In this document: positions 43,511-52,675 of the stretch, piece by piece
Numbering within the stretch: the stretch's first letter is position 1
Layout: every line of letters starts with the position of its first letter
NCBI GenBank assembly: GCA_903907075.1
Contig: CAIVMQ010000119.1
Span: forward strand, 1-55,795
Direction: 5' to 3'
Source: an uncultured Bacteroidia bacterium
GTDB lineage: Bacteria; Bacteroidota; Bacteroidia; Bacteroidales; Prolixibacteraceae
DNA length: 55,795 nucleotides
Notes under the pieces: generated by a model
What the model saw: only the letters and a program-made list of their open reading frames with translations
The model's database searches: none
Told to the model about the DNA's origin: nothing
Position numbers and translations under genes: made by a program

Positions 43511-44719
43511 TTAGGATAGAGCGGCGATACCGGATCCGATCATATTGGCATTTTCAATCTCGGCGATATTGACCTTGATCTTTTTATGTCCCATTTCGGA
43601 TAATAGTTCTTTAAGGGTGCTTTTAACTAATTTATTATAGTCTTTACAGCCATTCACTTTACTCCAAAATAGACTCCCTTCGGCAGTAATTCGTACTTTT
43701 TTGATTGATTTATCGTGAGTCGCAAGTAGATCGATTAATCCAGCAAGTGATGCTGCAACCAGTTTAGCCGATCTTTTATAGATCTCCTTAGCAACTTTCA
43801 CATGTTTTTTCTTGTGATTCTCGGGTTGATTAATGAGGTCTGTTAGGTCTTTGCCATCTGTTTGATCAGTAAATCCGTCTTCCGGAAATACCTCTTTAAG
43901 GATTTGTCCGATATACATTCCGGAGACCGCTTTTTCAAAACGCTGTGATCCTGTATTGTCAGAATTTTCATCCACCAGTTCATCATATTTTGTCATATGT
44001 GGCGGGATAAAATTACCCGATTCAAGATTCACCGGAGTAAGTCCTGTCCAGTTAAGATCAGGGTTTATTTTGGGTATTCTGTCTGCATTTACAAACGAAG
44101 CCATATTAGTCCCGGTACCTACAATTAGTCCAATATAAGCATCAAATTTAGGATTAGATAATCCTGCAAAAAGTGAAGCAACCGTGTCATTTATAACTTT
44201 AATACCAGTAAATTCAGCCTTGCCGGTATTATTCAGGTAGTCAAGTAATGGTTTGCCGACCGGATTTCCAATCATCTCTTTTATATCGAGTCCTTTGGTC
44301 CATTTAATAAGTTCTGCATCGCCGTTGGGTAAACATTCTGCGGGATAGGAGAAGCAATAGCCAATAGGTGCTTTGGCAGGTATTTCAATCTCATTAACAA
44401 ATTCTGATTGCATTGCCAAAAGGTCATTCAGCGCAAAGCCCTTCGATGTGTTTGCCGAGATCTCCCTTCCTACACCTTTATTGGGAGAAATAGTTGCTTT
44501 ACCATTCTCAATATTAATTACTGCTGCTCGGTAATTTGTTCCGCCCCAGTCTAAAACAACGGCCTGCCCCTGAGCACCTGAAGATAGTGGGTGAATATAG
44601 GTCGGAATACTTTTAACTTCCGTATTATCCTTTACTAATCCATTATTAATTTTCCCCCCAAGATTTTGTGCAATCTCCTTGAGCTGGGAATTTTTTAGTT
44701 TGAATACGTTTTTTTTCAT
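43511..44719 (-). CDS. eukaryote-type hexokinase
   Basis: Phosphorylates glucose and related hexoses with ATP. The 402-aa protein follows the hexokinase_1/hexokinase_2 family rather than the bacterial Glk or ROK families: phosphate-1 motif AVVLDWGGTNYRAAVI, CFSYPAE, WTKGLDI, the catalytic Asp in VINDTVASLFAG, LIVGTGTNMASF, FEKAVSGMYIGQI and RITAEGSLFWSK. The ATG at 44719 is chosen because the upstream TTG (44752) lies inside the predicted -7 box. Monocistronic with its own promoter and terminator. Confidence 0.93.
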   Translation of the reverse strand: MKKNVFKLKNSQLKEIAQNLGGKINNGLVKDNTEVKSIPTYIHPLSSGAQGQAVVLDWGGTNYRAAVINIENGKATISPNKGVGREISANTSKGFALNDLLAMQSEFVNEIEIPAKAPIGYCFSYPAECLPNGDAELIKWTKGLDIKEMIGNPVGKPLLDYLNNTGKAEFTGIKVINDTVASLFAGLSNPKFDAYIGLIVGTGTNMASFVNADRIPKINPDLNWTGLTPVNLESGNFIPPHMTKYDELVDENSDNTGSQRFEKAVSGMYIGQILKEVFPEDGFTDQTDGKDLTDLINQPENHKKKHVKVAKEIYKRSAKLVAASLAGLIDLLATHDKSIKKVRITAEGSLFWSKVNGCKDYNKLVKSTLKELLSEMGHKKIKVNIAEIENANMIGSGIAALS

Positions 44720-44749
44720 TTGGAGGAATATTAATTTTTTCTGTTTAGT

Positions 44750-44757
44750 CAAAGGTA
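44750..44757 (-). promoter_or_regulatory. -7 box of the hexokinase gene
   Basis: Minus-strand TACCTTTG matches TAnnTTTG and lies 31 bp before the ATG, a typical leader length. I did not find the -33 element. Confidence 0.5.
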
Positions 44758-44787
44758 TTAAAAAATAATGAAACTTGAATTTACTTT

Positions 44788-45282
44788 TTAAAATTTAGTT
44801 AGGATAGATTTCCAGTCTTTAAGTTTTAACTTCCAATTTATAGCATAGGCAGGACTTGTAGATGGCATAACCTGGATTGGGATATTGATATGTTTGAAAT
44901 ATTTGTGAAAATAACGGGCCGCCTCTTTTCCATTAAAATAGATTTTAGTTATGTTTGGATATTGTGAAAGAAAGAGGCTCAAATCATTAGGCTCTTCTGA
45001 CTCGATATCGCTATCGAGACTTGTTGATCGGGCGCATAATTTCAATACATCCCAAAGGGCAATTCTGTTGGTTAAGAGCACCTCTCTGCGTATTTCTGGG
45101 TCACTTGAAAGCTGAAGACCTAATAATTCGAATATAATTCTCCAGAAAGAATTTTGAGGGTGTGCATAATAGGCATATTGTCTCACCGATTCTTTTCCGG
45201 GCATAGTTCCTAAAATAAGGATCCGACTCGAGGAGTCGACTATAGGTGGGAATGAGTATATGGTACGATCAATAAGCTCCAT
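44788..45282 (-). CDS. hypoxanthine/uracil-DNA glycosylase (UDG family 6-like)
   Basis: A 164-aa uracil-DNA glycosylase-superfamily protein. Motif ILGTMPGKESVRQYAYYAHPQNSFWRII (near residues 23-50) matches the hypoxanthine-DNA glycosylase group (family 6), which removes deoxyinosine, and the second motif is MPSTSPAYAI near the C-terminus. Mug-like glycosylases have a different first motif. Substrate is inferred from family only. It is divergent from rbfA. Confidence 0.82.
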   Translation of the reverse strand: MELIDRTIYSFPPIVDSSSRILILGTMPGKESVRQYAYYAHPQNSFWRIIFELLGLQLSSDPEIRREVLLTNRIALWDVLKLCARSTSLDSDIESEEPNDLSLFLSQYPNITKIYFNGKEAARYFHKYFKHINIPIQVMPSTSPAYAINWKLKLKDWKSILTKF

Positions 45283-45329
45283 TATTATTTGCGATGTGTA
45301 TTAACCCTTTTTTACCCTTGGATGAGGCT

Positions 45330-45337
45330 CAAAGATA
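45330..45337 (-). promoter_or_regulatory. candidate -7 box of the DNA glycosylase gene
   Basis: Minus-strand TATCTTTG matches TAnnTTTG, 48 bp before the ATG. Confidence 0.4.
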
Positions 45338-45391
45338 CCCTTTCACATTAAAAGATAATGGTCAAAAGCTTCAGAACCTGCTGTTTTTATT

Positions 45392-45399
45392 TAAATTTG
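45392..45399 (+). promoter_or_regulatory. candidate -7 box of rbfA
   Basis: TAAATTTG matches TAnnTTTG and lies 19 bp before the ATG of rbfA. It would give a leader of about a dozen bases. Confidence 0.4.
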
Positions 45400-45417
45400 C
45401 ACCATTAAAGAGTTAAG

Positions 45418-45759
45418 ATGGAACAATATTCAACAAGACAAAATAAGATTGGAAGATTAATTCAGAAGGAATTGAGTGAGCTGTTGAGGCGAGATACTCA
45501 GATTTTGGCCAAAGGGCGAATCCTTTCATTAACCATTGTGCGGGTTACACGCGATATCTCACAAGCAAAATGTTACCTAAGTATTTTCCCATCGGCAGGG
45601 GCAGAGGAGGTATTGGCTGACATCAAACTTCATAAGAGTAAATTAAGAGGTGAATTAGGGAATATTGTTCGATTTCAATTGCGGCATGTTCCGGAACTCG
45701 AATTTTATCTCGACGATAGCCTCGATTATATTGAGAAGATCGATAAGCTTTTACATTAG
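45418..45759 (+). CDS. rbfA: ribosome-binding factor A
   Basis: Binds the 30S subunit during 16S rRNA 5'-end maturation and cold adaptation. The 113-aa KH-like protein shows RQNKIGRLIQKELSELLRRD, LSLTIVRVTRDISQAKCYLSIFP and LRHVPELEFYLDDSLDYIEKIDKLL, the standard RbfA blocks. It is followed within 50 bp by a methyltransferase and an ABC-type permease on the same strand. Confidence 0.94.
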   Translation: MEQYSTRQNKIGRLIQKELSELLRRDTQILAKGRILSLTIVRVTRDISQAKCYLSIFPSAGAEEVLADIKLHKSKLRGELGNIVRFQLRHVPELEFYLDDSLDYIEKIDKLLH

Positions 45760-45806
45760 AATATCACCTTTAGCAGAATAACTATAGAGCCAAAGAGAAG
45801 TTTAGT

Positions 45807-46637
45807 ATGGAATATGATCCGATAAAAAGGCGATTAGGGGCGGTGTTCAATCGAACCCCATTTTTACGAAAAACATTTTATTTTTTGCTTGATCTTCTCT
45901 TGCTGCGTGCATGGCATGTGAGAAAAGAGTTGAGCTATTTCAAGCGGACCTTCACAAAAGAACACATTTCCGTTCTTGATGCAGGCTCAGGATTTGGTCA
46001 ATATAGCTATCGTGTGAGTAGAATCTTTCGAAATTCTATCATCAAGGGGGTCGATGTAAAAGAGGAGCAGATCGAAGACTGCAATAGGTTTTTTACCTCG
46101 TTAGGCATAAACGACAAGGTTCAATTTGAATACGCGGATCTCACAACTTTTAATGAACCGGACAGGTATGATTTGGTACTTTCGGTAGATGTAATGGAGC
46201 ATATCGAAGAGGATGAATTGGTTTTTAGAAACTTATATTCATCACTTCGAAATAATGGAATGCTTCTTATCTCTACTCCTTCCGATCAGGGGGGGTCTGA
46301 TACAGATGATCATAATCAGAATTCTGTTACTGGTTTTATTGAAGAGCATGTCCGGGATGGGTACGCCATAAGTGACATAACCGAGAAGTTGAATCGGGCT
46401 GGATTTACCTCCGTTAAGGCTCAGTATACTTATGGGAAGATGGGTTCTTTTGCTTGGAAATTATCGATGAAATATCCAATTCTTATGTTGGGAAAATCAA
46501 AGGGCTTTTTTATTATTCTCCCAATCTACTACCTTATAACTTTCCCTTTCTGTGCGATTCTTAATTCGATAGACGTATGGTGTAGTCACAAAACGGGTAC
46601 AGGTTTACTCGTTAAGGCATACAAAAATGTTATCTAA
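45807..46637 (+). CDS. class I SAM-dependent methyltransferase with C-terminal membrane segment
   Basis: A 276-aa methyltransferase: SAM-binding motif I VLDAGSGFGQYSYRV (residues 51-65), motif II acidic VDVKEEQ, and LVLSVDVMEHIEEDE. Near the C-terminus is a hydrophobic stretch (FFIILPIYYLITFPFCAIL), so it probably associates with the membrane. The substrate is unknown; ubiquinone/menaquinone-type or lipid methylation is possible. It sits between rbfA and a LolC-like gene. Confidence 0.82.
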   Translation: MEYDPIKRRLGAVFNRTPFLRKTFYFLLDLLLLRAWHVRKELSYFKRTFTKEHISVLDAGSGFGQYSYRVSRIFRNSIIKGVDVKEEQIEDCNRFFTSLGINDKVQFEYADLTTFNEPDRYDLVLSVDVMEHIEEDELVFRNLYSSLRNNGMLLISTPSDQGGSDTDDHNQNSVTGFIEEHVRDGYAISDITEKLNRAGFTSVKAQYTYGKMGSFAWKLSMKYPILMLGKSKGFFIILPIYYLITFPFCAILNSIDVWCSHKTGTGLLVKAYKNVI

Positions 46638-46649
46638 TCGACCAATAGC

Positions 46650-47876
46650 TTGAACCTCTCGTTATACATAGCGAAAAGATATCTATTCTCTAAAAAGAGG
46701 ACCAACCTGATCAATATCATTTCAGCAATTTCGGTGGCCGGAATGGCTATTGGAACGATGGGTTTGATAATCGGATTATCGGGATTCAATGGTTTTGACA
46801 ATCTGATTAAATCGTTGTTCTCATCTTTTGATGCCGATTTGAAGATTACTCTTGCAGAAGGCAAAAGTTTTGATGCCAGGAGCCACGAGTTTATTGACCT
46901 GCGAAATTCCACGGATATCCTGTTCTTCTCGGAGGTTGTTGAAGATAATGCATTACTGCGCTATAATAATCGTCAGGTCCTTGCAACAATAAAAGGGGTA
47001 AGTGACAATTATGCCCAAATGACCGGTCTTGACACGATGGTTATTGAGGGTAAATTTGAGCTTCAGGACGGAGAGAGGCAATATGCGGTAATGGGGCAAG
47101 GAGTATCATATTTTCTCTCTGCCGGACTTAACCTGATTGATCCGATAAATATTTATGTGCCACAGAAGGGGCGTCGATCGGGGCTGTCTATCGAAGGGAG
47201 CTTTAATCAGGGGTCGATTTATCCGTCAGGTATATTTTCTGTACAGCAGGAGCTTGATACTAAATATGTTCTTGTTCCTATCTCCTTTGCCAGAGAGATT
47301 TTTGAGATGGGTGAGAAGGCGAATTCTGTAGAACTAAAATTAAGAGATGGAGCCGATACGAAAAAAGTACAAGAGGCCGTCGCACGCAAATTAGGAAGCC
47401 GATTTATTGTTAAAACCCGTTATCAGCAACACGACTATCTATACAAGACGATGCAAGGGGAAAAGTATGCGGTTTATCTAATCCTTATTCTAATCCTGAT
47501 TATCGCCTCCTTTAATATTGTGGGGTCACTTACGATGTTAATTATTGATAAGAAAGAGGATATTGCAATCTTGCAGAGCATGGGAGCCGATAGGCATTTA
47601 ATCAGAAATATCTTCCTTTTTGAAGGATGGTCGGTGTCGCTGCTTGGGGCAATAATCGGTACCTGCCTGGGAGTTGCACTCTGTCAGGCGCAGATTAGTT
47701 ATGGATTTGTTAAGCTTCAGGGAGGTGGTTCATTTATCATAGATGCCTATCCGATGAAAATTATCTCTCTCGATATTCTCCTTGTTTTCTGTTCTGTTGT
47801 TTTAATTGGGTTTCTGGCTGCATGGCTGCCCGTTAAGCATCTCTCCGGGAAATTCTTCCAGGAAAATAGTGAATAA
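46650..47876 (+). CDS. LolC/FtsX-family ABC transporter permease
   Basis: A 408-aa inner-membrane permease of the MacB_PCD/FtsX kind used in lipoprotein release or related export. The N-terminal segment IAKRYLFSKKRTNLINIISAISVAGMAIGTMGLI is typical, a large periplasmic domain spans about residues 45-260, and three C-terminal membrane helices follow, including IASFNIVGSLTMLIIDKKEDIAILQSMGA. The start codon is a TTG in frame with the conserved first residues. No ATPase gene is adjacent. The gene begins 13 bases after the methyltransferase stop. Confidence 0.85.
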   Translation: MNLSLYIAKRYLFSKKRTNLINIISAISVAGMAIGTMGLIIGLSGFNGFDNLIKSLFSSFDADLKITLAEGKSFDARSHEFIDLRNSTDILFFSEVVEDNALLRYNNRQVLATIKGVSDNYAQMTGLDTMVIEGKFELQDGERQYAVMGQGVSYFLSAGLNLIDPINIYVPQKGRRSGLSIEGSFNQGSIYPSGIFSVQQELDTKYVLVPISFAREIFEMGEKANSVELKLRDGADTKKVQEAVARKLGSRFIVKTRYQQHDYLYKTMQGEKYAVYLILILILIIASFNIVGSLTMLIIDKKEDIAILQSMGADRHLIRNIFLFEGWSVSLLGAIIGTCLGVALCQAQISYGFVKLQGGGSFIIDAYPMKIISLDILLVFCSVVLIGFLAAWLPVKHLSGKFFQENSE

Positions 47877-47925
47877 CTAAATATACGTGATTGATAAGCG
47901 ATTATTTATCCAACTTCTTATCCGG

Positions 47926-48600
47926 TTATTCGATAAATTGGAATCCAATTCCGCGCACTGTCTCGAGAAAATCCCCTTCTATATATTCAGAAAGCTTTTT
48001 GCGCAGGTTCTTGATGTGTACATCGATATAATTGGAATTGTAATTCTCTTCGATAATATCACCCCATATATGTTCTGAAATCTGCAGTCGTGTTACTACC
48101 CTATTTTTATTCAGAATTAGAAAACTTAGAATATCATACTCTTTTCGTGTTAGGGTAATCAGAGTGCCTTGCGATGATACAAGTCTCTTATCCAAATCTA
48201 TCTCTAAATTATTTATATTTAATATGTTAGTTCGTATTCCATGTTTGCGCCGCATCACTGCCATAATGCGCGATTTTAGCTCTAATAGTGAAAATGGTTT
48301 AGGTAAATAATCATCTGCTCCTACATTAAGTCCTTTAATTCGATCTTCGAGAGCACTTCTGGCCGATAAGATAATTATCGCTGCAGAACTCTTGTTGGCA
48401 ATAGATTCTCTGAGTAAGTCAATACCTTCATAATCAGGCAATCCTAGGTCAAGGAGGAGCAGATCGTAAGTATTGGAGAATATTTTATCGGATGCTATTT
48501 TTCCCGTATGTGCCTCATCGCACGAAAAGCCCTCTTTCTCAAGGTAGCTTCGCACTTCTGCAGCAAGAGGGATTTCATCTTCAACAATTAAAACATGCAT
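47926..48600 (-). CDS. OmpR-family response regulator
   Basis: A 224-aa regulator with an N-terminal receiver (phosphoacceptor D51 in LLLLDLGLP, Lys in YLPKPFSL) and a C-terminal winged helix (LTLTRKEYDILSFLILNKNRVVTRLQISEHIWG, YIDVHIKNLRKKL). It is divergent from a histidine kinase gene, which should be its partner. Between them are two outward promoters, each with a GAATTCACA element close to the -7 box, hinting at autoregulation. Downstream of the kinase, a small secreted protein gene carries a PhoB-like tandem repeat. Confidence 0.93.
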   Translation of the reverse strand: MHVLIVEDEIPLAAEVRSYLEKEGFSCDEAHTGKIASDKIFSNTYDLLLLDLGLPDYEGIDLLRESIANKSSAAIIILSARSALEDRIKGLNVGADDYLPKPFSLLELKSRIMAVMRRKHGIRTNILNINNLEIDLDKRLVSSQGTLITLTRKEYDILSFLILNKNRVVTRLQISEHIWGDIIEENYNSNYIDVHIKNLRKKLSEYIEGDFLETVRGIGFQFIE

Positions 48601-48627
48601 TATTCATTTTTAGTAGAGAATACAGAT

Positions 48628-48635
48628 CAAACCTA
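48628..48635 (-). promoter_or_regulatory. -7 box of the response regulator gene
   Basis: Minus-strand TAGGTTTG matches TAnnTTTG, 28 bp before the ATG. Confidence 0.45.
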
Positions 48636-48649
48636 CATGAAAAATCTGA

Positions 48650-48701
48650 GAATTCACACTAAATCTAAGAATCGTATTGTATTTTTAGTGTTGAATTCAC
48701 A
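48650..48701. repeat. two GAATTCACA elements between divergent two-component genes
   Basis: GAATTCACA occurs at 48650-48658 and 48693-48701, 43 bp apart. Each lies just upstream of a -7 box: the first 15 bp from the regulator's, the second 7 bp from the kinase's. The shared TTCAC core recurs in the promoter of the small gene at 50208, which makes it a candidate regulator half-site. Confidence 0.45.
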
Positions 48702-48707
48702 TAATGT

Positions 48708-48715
48708 TATCTTTG
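48708..48715 (+). promoter_or_regulatory. -7 box of the histidine kinase gene
   Basis: TATCTTTG matches TAnnTTTG, 79 bp before the kinase ATG. The leader between them has no other feature I can name. Confidence 0.45.
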
Positions 48716-48793
48716 ATGCTAAAGGGGTTAAAAATTTCAAGAGTAGAGCAACTATTTATAAAAGGTTCGTATTAAGAAGTTATATTTTTCAAC

Positions 48794-50140
48794 ATGAGAC
48801 TTGAACTTAAACTAGCCTTAATTGGGGCACTTTCTAAGATCGTAATATTTTTCATTCTGTTTATTCTGATGCAGCAGGTTATTGATAAGCAGGCGTTGCG
48901 TCAAACCGATCGCGACCTGTTAAAGATGAAAGAAAAGACGATGTCGATTGTAGCAAAAATTGGAATTAATTCGTTCCTAAATATTGAAAAAGATAGTGTT
49001 TATGCGAGTTATAATATGCTTAAAGATGAGTTTATAACTATTGATCTGGATCCGCAAAAGCATGTTAGTGATCTTGTCTTTTCAGATGAGGCGCGAGATA
49101 TCGAAGATGAAGAATTCGATTTTCGAATCTTAAACTATAGCTTTGAGATCAATAATCAGCACTATATTTTGGAGATTGGGAAAAATATTCAACTGATTAA
49201 CTCTCTCAATAAAATGATGAGAAATATCTCGATAACGATTATTTTAATAGTACTGCTGATAACTGTTTTGGTAGATATAGGGATTAATAAATATTTGCTG
49301 AATCCGCTTAATAAGATGATAATCACGAAAGTAAAAACCATTACAAATCCAGAAACGTTTGATTTTTCAGAGCTTAAAAGCACTACTTCCGATTTTATTT
49401 ATCTCAATAATGCCCTTAATGAATTGATGCATAAGGTAACCACAATATTAAAGAATCAGCAAAAATTTACAGCCGATGTTTCACATGAACTTTTTACCCC
49501 AATTTCGATCATGCAAAGCAAGCTTGAGAATTTGCTCTCTTCTGGTAACCTTCCAAAGCAATTTACGGCAAATATTCTGGAACAGCAGAATAATCTAAAC
49601 CGGTTACAGCAAATTATTAAGGCGCTTCTTTTGATTGCACGCATTGAAAATGATCAGTTTGCAAAGGATGAAAGCACTAAATTTCGAGAATTGATTGATG
49701 AAATAATCATTAATATTGAAGACCGTGCAGAGATGAAAAATATCGTAATCGAAAATTTAGTTCACCCCAATTTTGATCTTACGAATGTTAATAAATCGCT
49801 GATCTATATTATGATGTTTAATCTGATCTCTAATGCGATTAAATACAATAGGGAAGGTGGTCATATTCGTATTGATTGTTCCGAGATAGGGGATAAATTT
49901 TGTATTGAGGTGATTGATAATGGAATAGGCATTGACAAGGACCAGCTTTCGAATATTTTTAATCGCTTTAAGAGAGCTGACCCTTCATCGGGAGAGGGTC
50001 ATGGGCTTGGGCTCTCAATTGCAAGCAGTATTGTTCATTATCATAATGGATCGATAGATGTACAGTCGGTTAGAGGTGAAGGGTCGACTTTTAGGATTCA
50101 TTTTCCGTTAAAAGATGTTAATTCACAGTTAAGGAGTTAA
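48794..50140 (+). CDS. sensor histidine kinase
   Basis: A 448-aa membrane kinase: two helices (about residues 8-28 and 146-166) enclose a 115-residue periplasmic sensor domain. The cytoplasmic part has a dimerisation/phosphoacceptor segment (FTADVSHELFTPI, His231), and an HATPase domain with N-box NLISNAIKYN, G1 DNGIGI, F-box FNRFKRAD and G2 GHGLGLSIA. Stimulus unknown. It is divergent from its probable regulator and runs into the promoter of a small secreted protein, 68 bp to that gene's start. Confidence 0.93.
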   Translation: MRLELKLALIGALSKIVIFFILFILMQQVIDKQALRQTDRDLLKMKEKTMSIVAKIGINSFLNIEKDSVYASYNMLKDEFITIDLDPQKHVSDLVFSDEARDIEDEEFDFRILNYSFEINNQHYILEIGKNIQLINSLNKMMRNISITIILIVLLITVLVDIGINKYLLNPLNKMIITKVKTITNPETFDFSELKSTTSDFIYLNNALNELMHKVTTILKNQQKFTADVSHELFTPISIMQSKLENLLSSGNLPKQFTANILEQQNNLNRLQQIIKALLLIARIENDQFAKDESTKFRELIDEIIINIEDRAEMKNIVIENLVHPNFDLTNVNKSLIYIMMFNLISNAIKYNREGGHIRIDCSEIGDKFCIEVIDNGIGIDKDQLSNIFNRFKRADPSSGEGHGLGLSIASSIVHYHNGSIDVQSVRGEGSTFRIHFPLKDVNSQLRS

Positions 50141-50178
50141 TTCTTCACGATTCCTTCACGTTTGGTATTTTACATTTG
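50122..50178 (+). promoter_or_regulatory. promoter with PhoB-like tandem operator before the small Ala/Lys-rich protein
   Basis: Two copies of CTTCACG (50143-50149 and 50154-50160) are separated by 4 bp, the exact 7-4-7 geometry of PhoB/OmpR-family boxes. A third TTCAC at 50122-50126 lies 22 bp upstream, so all three are in helical phase (22 and 11). The -7 box TACATTTG (50171-50178) starts 10 bp after the second repeat, and there is no good -33 element, as in activator-dependent promoters. Likely regulator: the adjacent OmpR-family protein. Confidence 0.55.
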
Positions 50179-50207
50179 ATCCATAAACAATATTAAAATT
50201 CGCTATT

Positions 50208-50411
50208 ATGAAAAAGTTACTCGTATTATTAAGTTTTGTATTTGTGTTAGGATTGATTTCTGTGAATGCACAAGATACCAAGAAAGTTGTTAAGAAAGCT
50301 CCAGCAAAAACTACTGCTGCTGCTCCTGCAGCTAAACCAGCTGTTGCACCTGCTGCTAAGCCAGCTGCTGCGAAAAAAGCTGCGAAAAAAGTTGCTGCTG
50401 CAAAAAAATAA
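50208..50411 (+). CDS. small secreted Ala/Lys/Pro-rich protein (Asr-like composition)
   Basis: A 67-aa protein with a signal peptide (cleavage after VNA) and a mature part of about 45 residues made almost only of Ala, Lys, Pro, Thr and Val, ending in KKVAAAKK. It is highly basic. In composition and layout it resembles the acid-shock protein Asr of enterobacteria, whose gene needs PhoB or RstA; homology is not claimed. Low-complexity histone H1-like or surface-binding proteins are alternatives. It has a defined promoter and a strong terminator, so it is a real gene. Confidence 0.7.
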   Translation: MKKLLVLLSFVFVLGLISVNAQDTKKVVKKAPAKTTAAAPAAKPAVAPAAKPAAAKKAAKKVAAAKK

Positions 50412-50428
50412 GGAGTTAAAGGTTCTAA

Positions 50429-50460
50429 AAAAAGCCGCAGTTATTTAGCTGCGGCTTTTT
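50429..50460. terminator. intrinsic terminator after the small protein gene
   Basis: AAAAAGCCGCAG (50429-50440) pairs with CTGCGGCTTTTT (50449-50460) around an 8-nt loop. T-runs on both strands let it serve metG on the minus strand as well. Confidence 0.85.
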
Positions 50461-50500
50461 TATATCCCTTTTAATGGGGTAATTCTGGTTGAGGGTTTAC

Positions 50501-52534
50501 TTACCTAACTTCAGACCCATTCCGGATTGCAGTAGATGGGGATATAAAGATGAGCGATCCGTCAGCATTCTCACCCATCAGGATCATTCCCTGTGATTCA
50601 ATCCCCTTAAGAACTTTAGGAGCTAGGTTTACTAAGATGGATACTTGTTGTCCGATTATTTTCTCGGGTTCAAAATATTCTGCTATTCCCGAGACGACTG
50701 TACGTGTATCGATGCCAGTATCGATGGTAAGCTTCAACAATTTTTTAGTTTTGGCAACTTTCTCTGCCGCAATAACAGTCCCAATACGGATATCTAGTTT
50801 TGCAAAATCCTCGTATTCTATGTTATCTTTTGCCTTACTAACATTAGCGGTTTCCAATTCATTCACTTTTTTTGTCTCTAAAAGTTTATTCACTTGTGCC
50901 TCTATCGCTTCATCTTCAATTTTCTCGAACAGGAGTTCGGGGGTATTGATTGTATGGCCAGCAGTAATTAGATCTGTGCGCCCGAGTTCTTTCCAATCCA
51001 GCTGCTTCATATTCATGAACTTTCGTAGCTTAGCCGCAGTAAAAGGGAGGAATGGATCAAAAACGATGGTCAGATTAGCGGTTATCTGAAGGGCAGTATT
51101 CATAATTGTTTCTACCCGTTGAGGATCGGTTTTTATAACTTTCCAGGGTTCCATATCTGCCAGATATTTATTTCCTAGTCGGGCCATATCCATTGCATTT
51201 TTTAGCGCCTCGCGGAAATGGTAGGTATCAATAGATTTCTCGACCTCAATTTTAAGGTTCGTTATTTCACTTAGTGTTTGTTGATCATATTCAGTTAATT
51301 CACCTCGTTGAGGAACCTTACCATTGTAATATTTATCGGTAAGGACCAAGGCTCGATTAACAAAATTGCCAAAGATGGCTACCAGCTCGCTGTTGTTACG
51401 GGTCTGAAAATCTTTCCAGGTAAAATCGTTATCTTTTGTCTCCGGAGCATTAGCGGTGAGGGTGTATTTAAGAACATCTTCTTTTCCGGGAAAATCGATG
51501 AGATATTCGTGTAGCCACACGGCCCAGTTACGGGAGGTTGAGATCTTATCCCCTTCCAGATTTAGAAACTCATTAGCAGGAACATTTTCCGGTAAAATAT
51601 ATGATCCTTCAGCCTTGAGGACGGTCGGAAAGATGATGCAATGAAAAACAATATTATCTTTTCCGATAAAATGAACGAGTTTTGTTTCAGGGTCTTTCCA
51701 CCATTTTTCCCAATCCGGAGTCCACTCTTTTGTTGCTGAAATATAGCCGATAGGGGCATCAAACCAAACATAAAGAACTTTCCCTTCCGATCCTTCAACG
51801 GGAACGGGAATGCCCCAGTCAAGATCACGCGTAACGGCTCTCGGATTTAATCCACCGTCGATCCATGATTTACATTGTCCGTAAACATTTGGTTTCCACT
51901 CTTTGTGACTCTCCAGGATCCACTCCCGCAGCCAGGGTTCATATTTATCGAGTGGGAGAAACCAATGCTTTGTCTGCTTCATAAGGGGTTTGTTCCCGCT
52001 AAGGACTGATTTAGGATCTATCAGGTCAGTAGCATTGAGTGTACTGCCGCAACTTTCGCATTGATCGCCGTAGGCTTTTTCGTAGTTACATCTTGGACAA
52101 GTTCCTGTGATATACCGATCGGCTAAAAACTGTTTCGCCTCCTGATCGTAAAACTGTTCAGACGTTTGTTCTATAAAGGCACCTTTATCGTATAGGGTTT
52201 TAAAGATTTCAGAAGCTGTTTCGTGATGAACCTTTGCACTGGTACGCGAATAAACATCAAAAGAGATTCCGAATTTCTCGAACGAATCTTTAATCATTCC
52301 GTGATATTTATCCACTACATCCTGAGGAGTAATACCTTCTTTCTTAGCTTTTAACGTTATTGGGACCCCATGTTCATCAGAGCCACCTATAAACGCAACC
52401 TCTTCCCCTTTTAACCGAAGGTATCGGGCATAGATATCTGCCGGCACATAAACACCTGCCAGATGACCGATATGAACAGGACCATTGGCATATGGTAAAG
52501 CAGAGGTAATGAGCGTTCGTTTAAAATTCTTCAT
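50501..52534 (-). CDS. metG: methionyl-tRNA synthetase
   Basis: Charges tRNA-Met. The 677-aa protein has the HIGH-type motif in [14 protein letters not shown], a zinc knuckle ([18 protein letters not shown]), the KMSKS-equivalent KISTSRNW, the anticodon-binding helical domain, and a C-terminal EMAP-type tRNA-binding domain ([26 protein letters not shown], residues about 570-677) that dimerises the enzyme. The start ATG is preceded by a good promoter. It is a single gene, divergent from the ThuA-DUF6807 gene. Confidence 0.98.
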   Translation of the reverse strand: MKNFKRTLITSALPYANGPVHIGHLAGVYVPADIYARYLRLKGEEVAFIGGSDEHGVPITLKAKKEGITPQDVVDKYHGMIKDSFEKFGISFDVYSRTSAKVHHETASEIFKTLYDKGAFIEQTSEQFYDQEAKQFLADRYITGTCPRCNYEKAYGDQCESCGSTLNATDLIDPKSVLSGNKPLMKQTKHWFLPLDKYEPWLREWILESHKEWKPNVYGQCKSWIDGGLNPRAVTRDLDWGIPVPVEGSEGKVLYVWFDAPIGYISATKEWTPDWEKWWKDPETKLVHFIGKDNIVFHCIIFPTVLKAEGSYILPENVPANEFLNLEGDKISTSRNWAVWLHEYLIDFPGKEDVLKYTLTANAPETKDNDFTWKDFQTRNNSELVAIFGNFVNRALVLTDKYYNGKVPQRGELTEYDQQTLSEITNLKIEVEKSIDTYHFREALKNAMDMARLGNKYLADMEPWKVIKTDPQRVETIMNTALQITANLTIVFDPFLPFTAAKLRKFMNMKQLDWKELGRTDLITAGHTINTPELLFEKIEDEAIEAQVNKLLETKKVNELETANVSKAKDNIEYEDFAKLDIRIGTVIAAEKVAKTKKLLKLTIDTGIDTRTVVSGIAEYFEPEKIIGQQVSILVNLAPKVLKGIESQGMILMGENADGSLIFISPSTAIRNGSEVR

Positions 52535-52576
52535 TAAATTGAATCTAAATTAGGTTTAATCCCTGCGATTAAGATG

Positions 52577-52608
52577 CAAAGATAATACTATCAAACACAA
52601 GTATCAAA
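52577..52608 (-). promoter_or_regulatory. promoter of metG
   Basis: On the minus strand TTTG (52608-52605), 20 bp, then TATCTTTG (52584-52577). Both elements and the spacing fit the Bacteroidota consensus. The leader is about 37 nt. Confidence 0.6.
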
Positions 52609-52675
52609 AAACATTTATACCTTTAGCATTGTCTGAAAATACCTGAATCAGAAACCTAATTAAAGCTGTTCTGCT

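Noticed and set aside
48595-48804. Plus-strand open frame of 69 codons between the two-component genes
   Set aside because: It covers both promoters and overlaps the kinase start; no homology or coding signal is visible.
50266-50448. Leu/Lys-rich frame overlapping the small Ala/Lys-rich gene
   Set aside because: It is a frame shift of a low-complexity gene and has no start region of its own.
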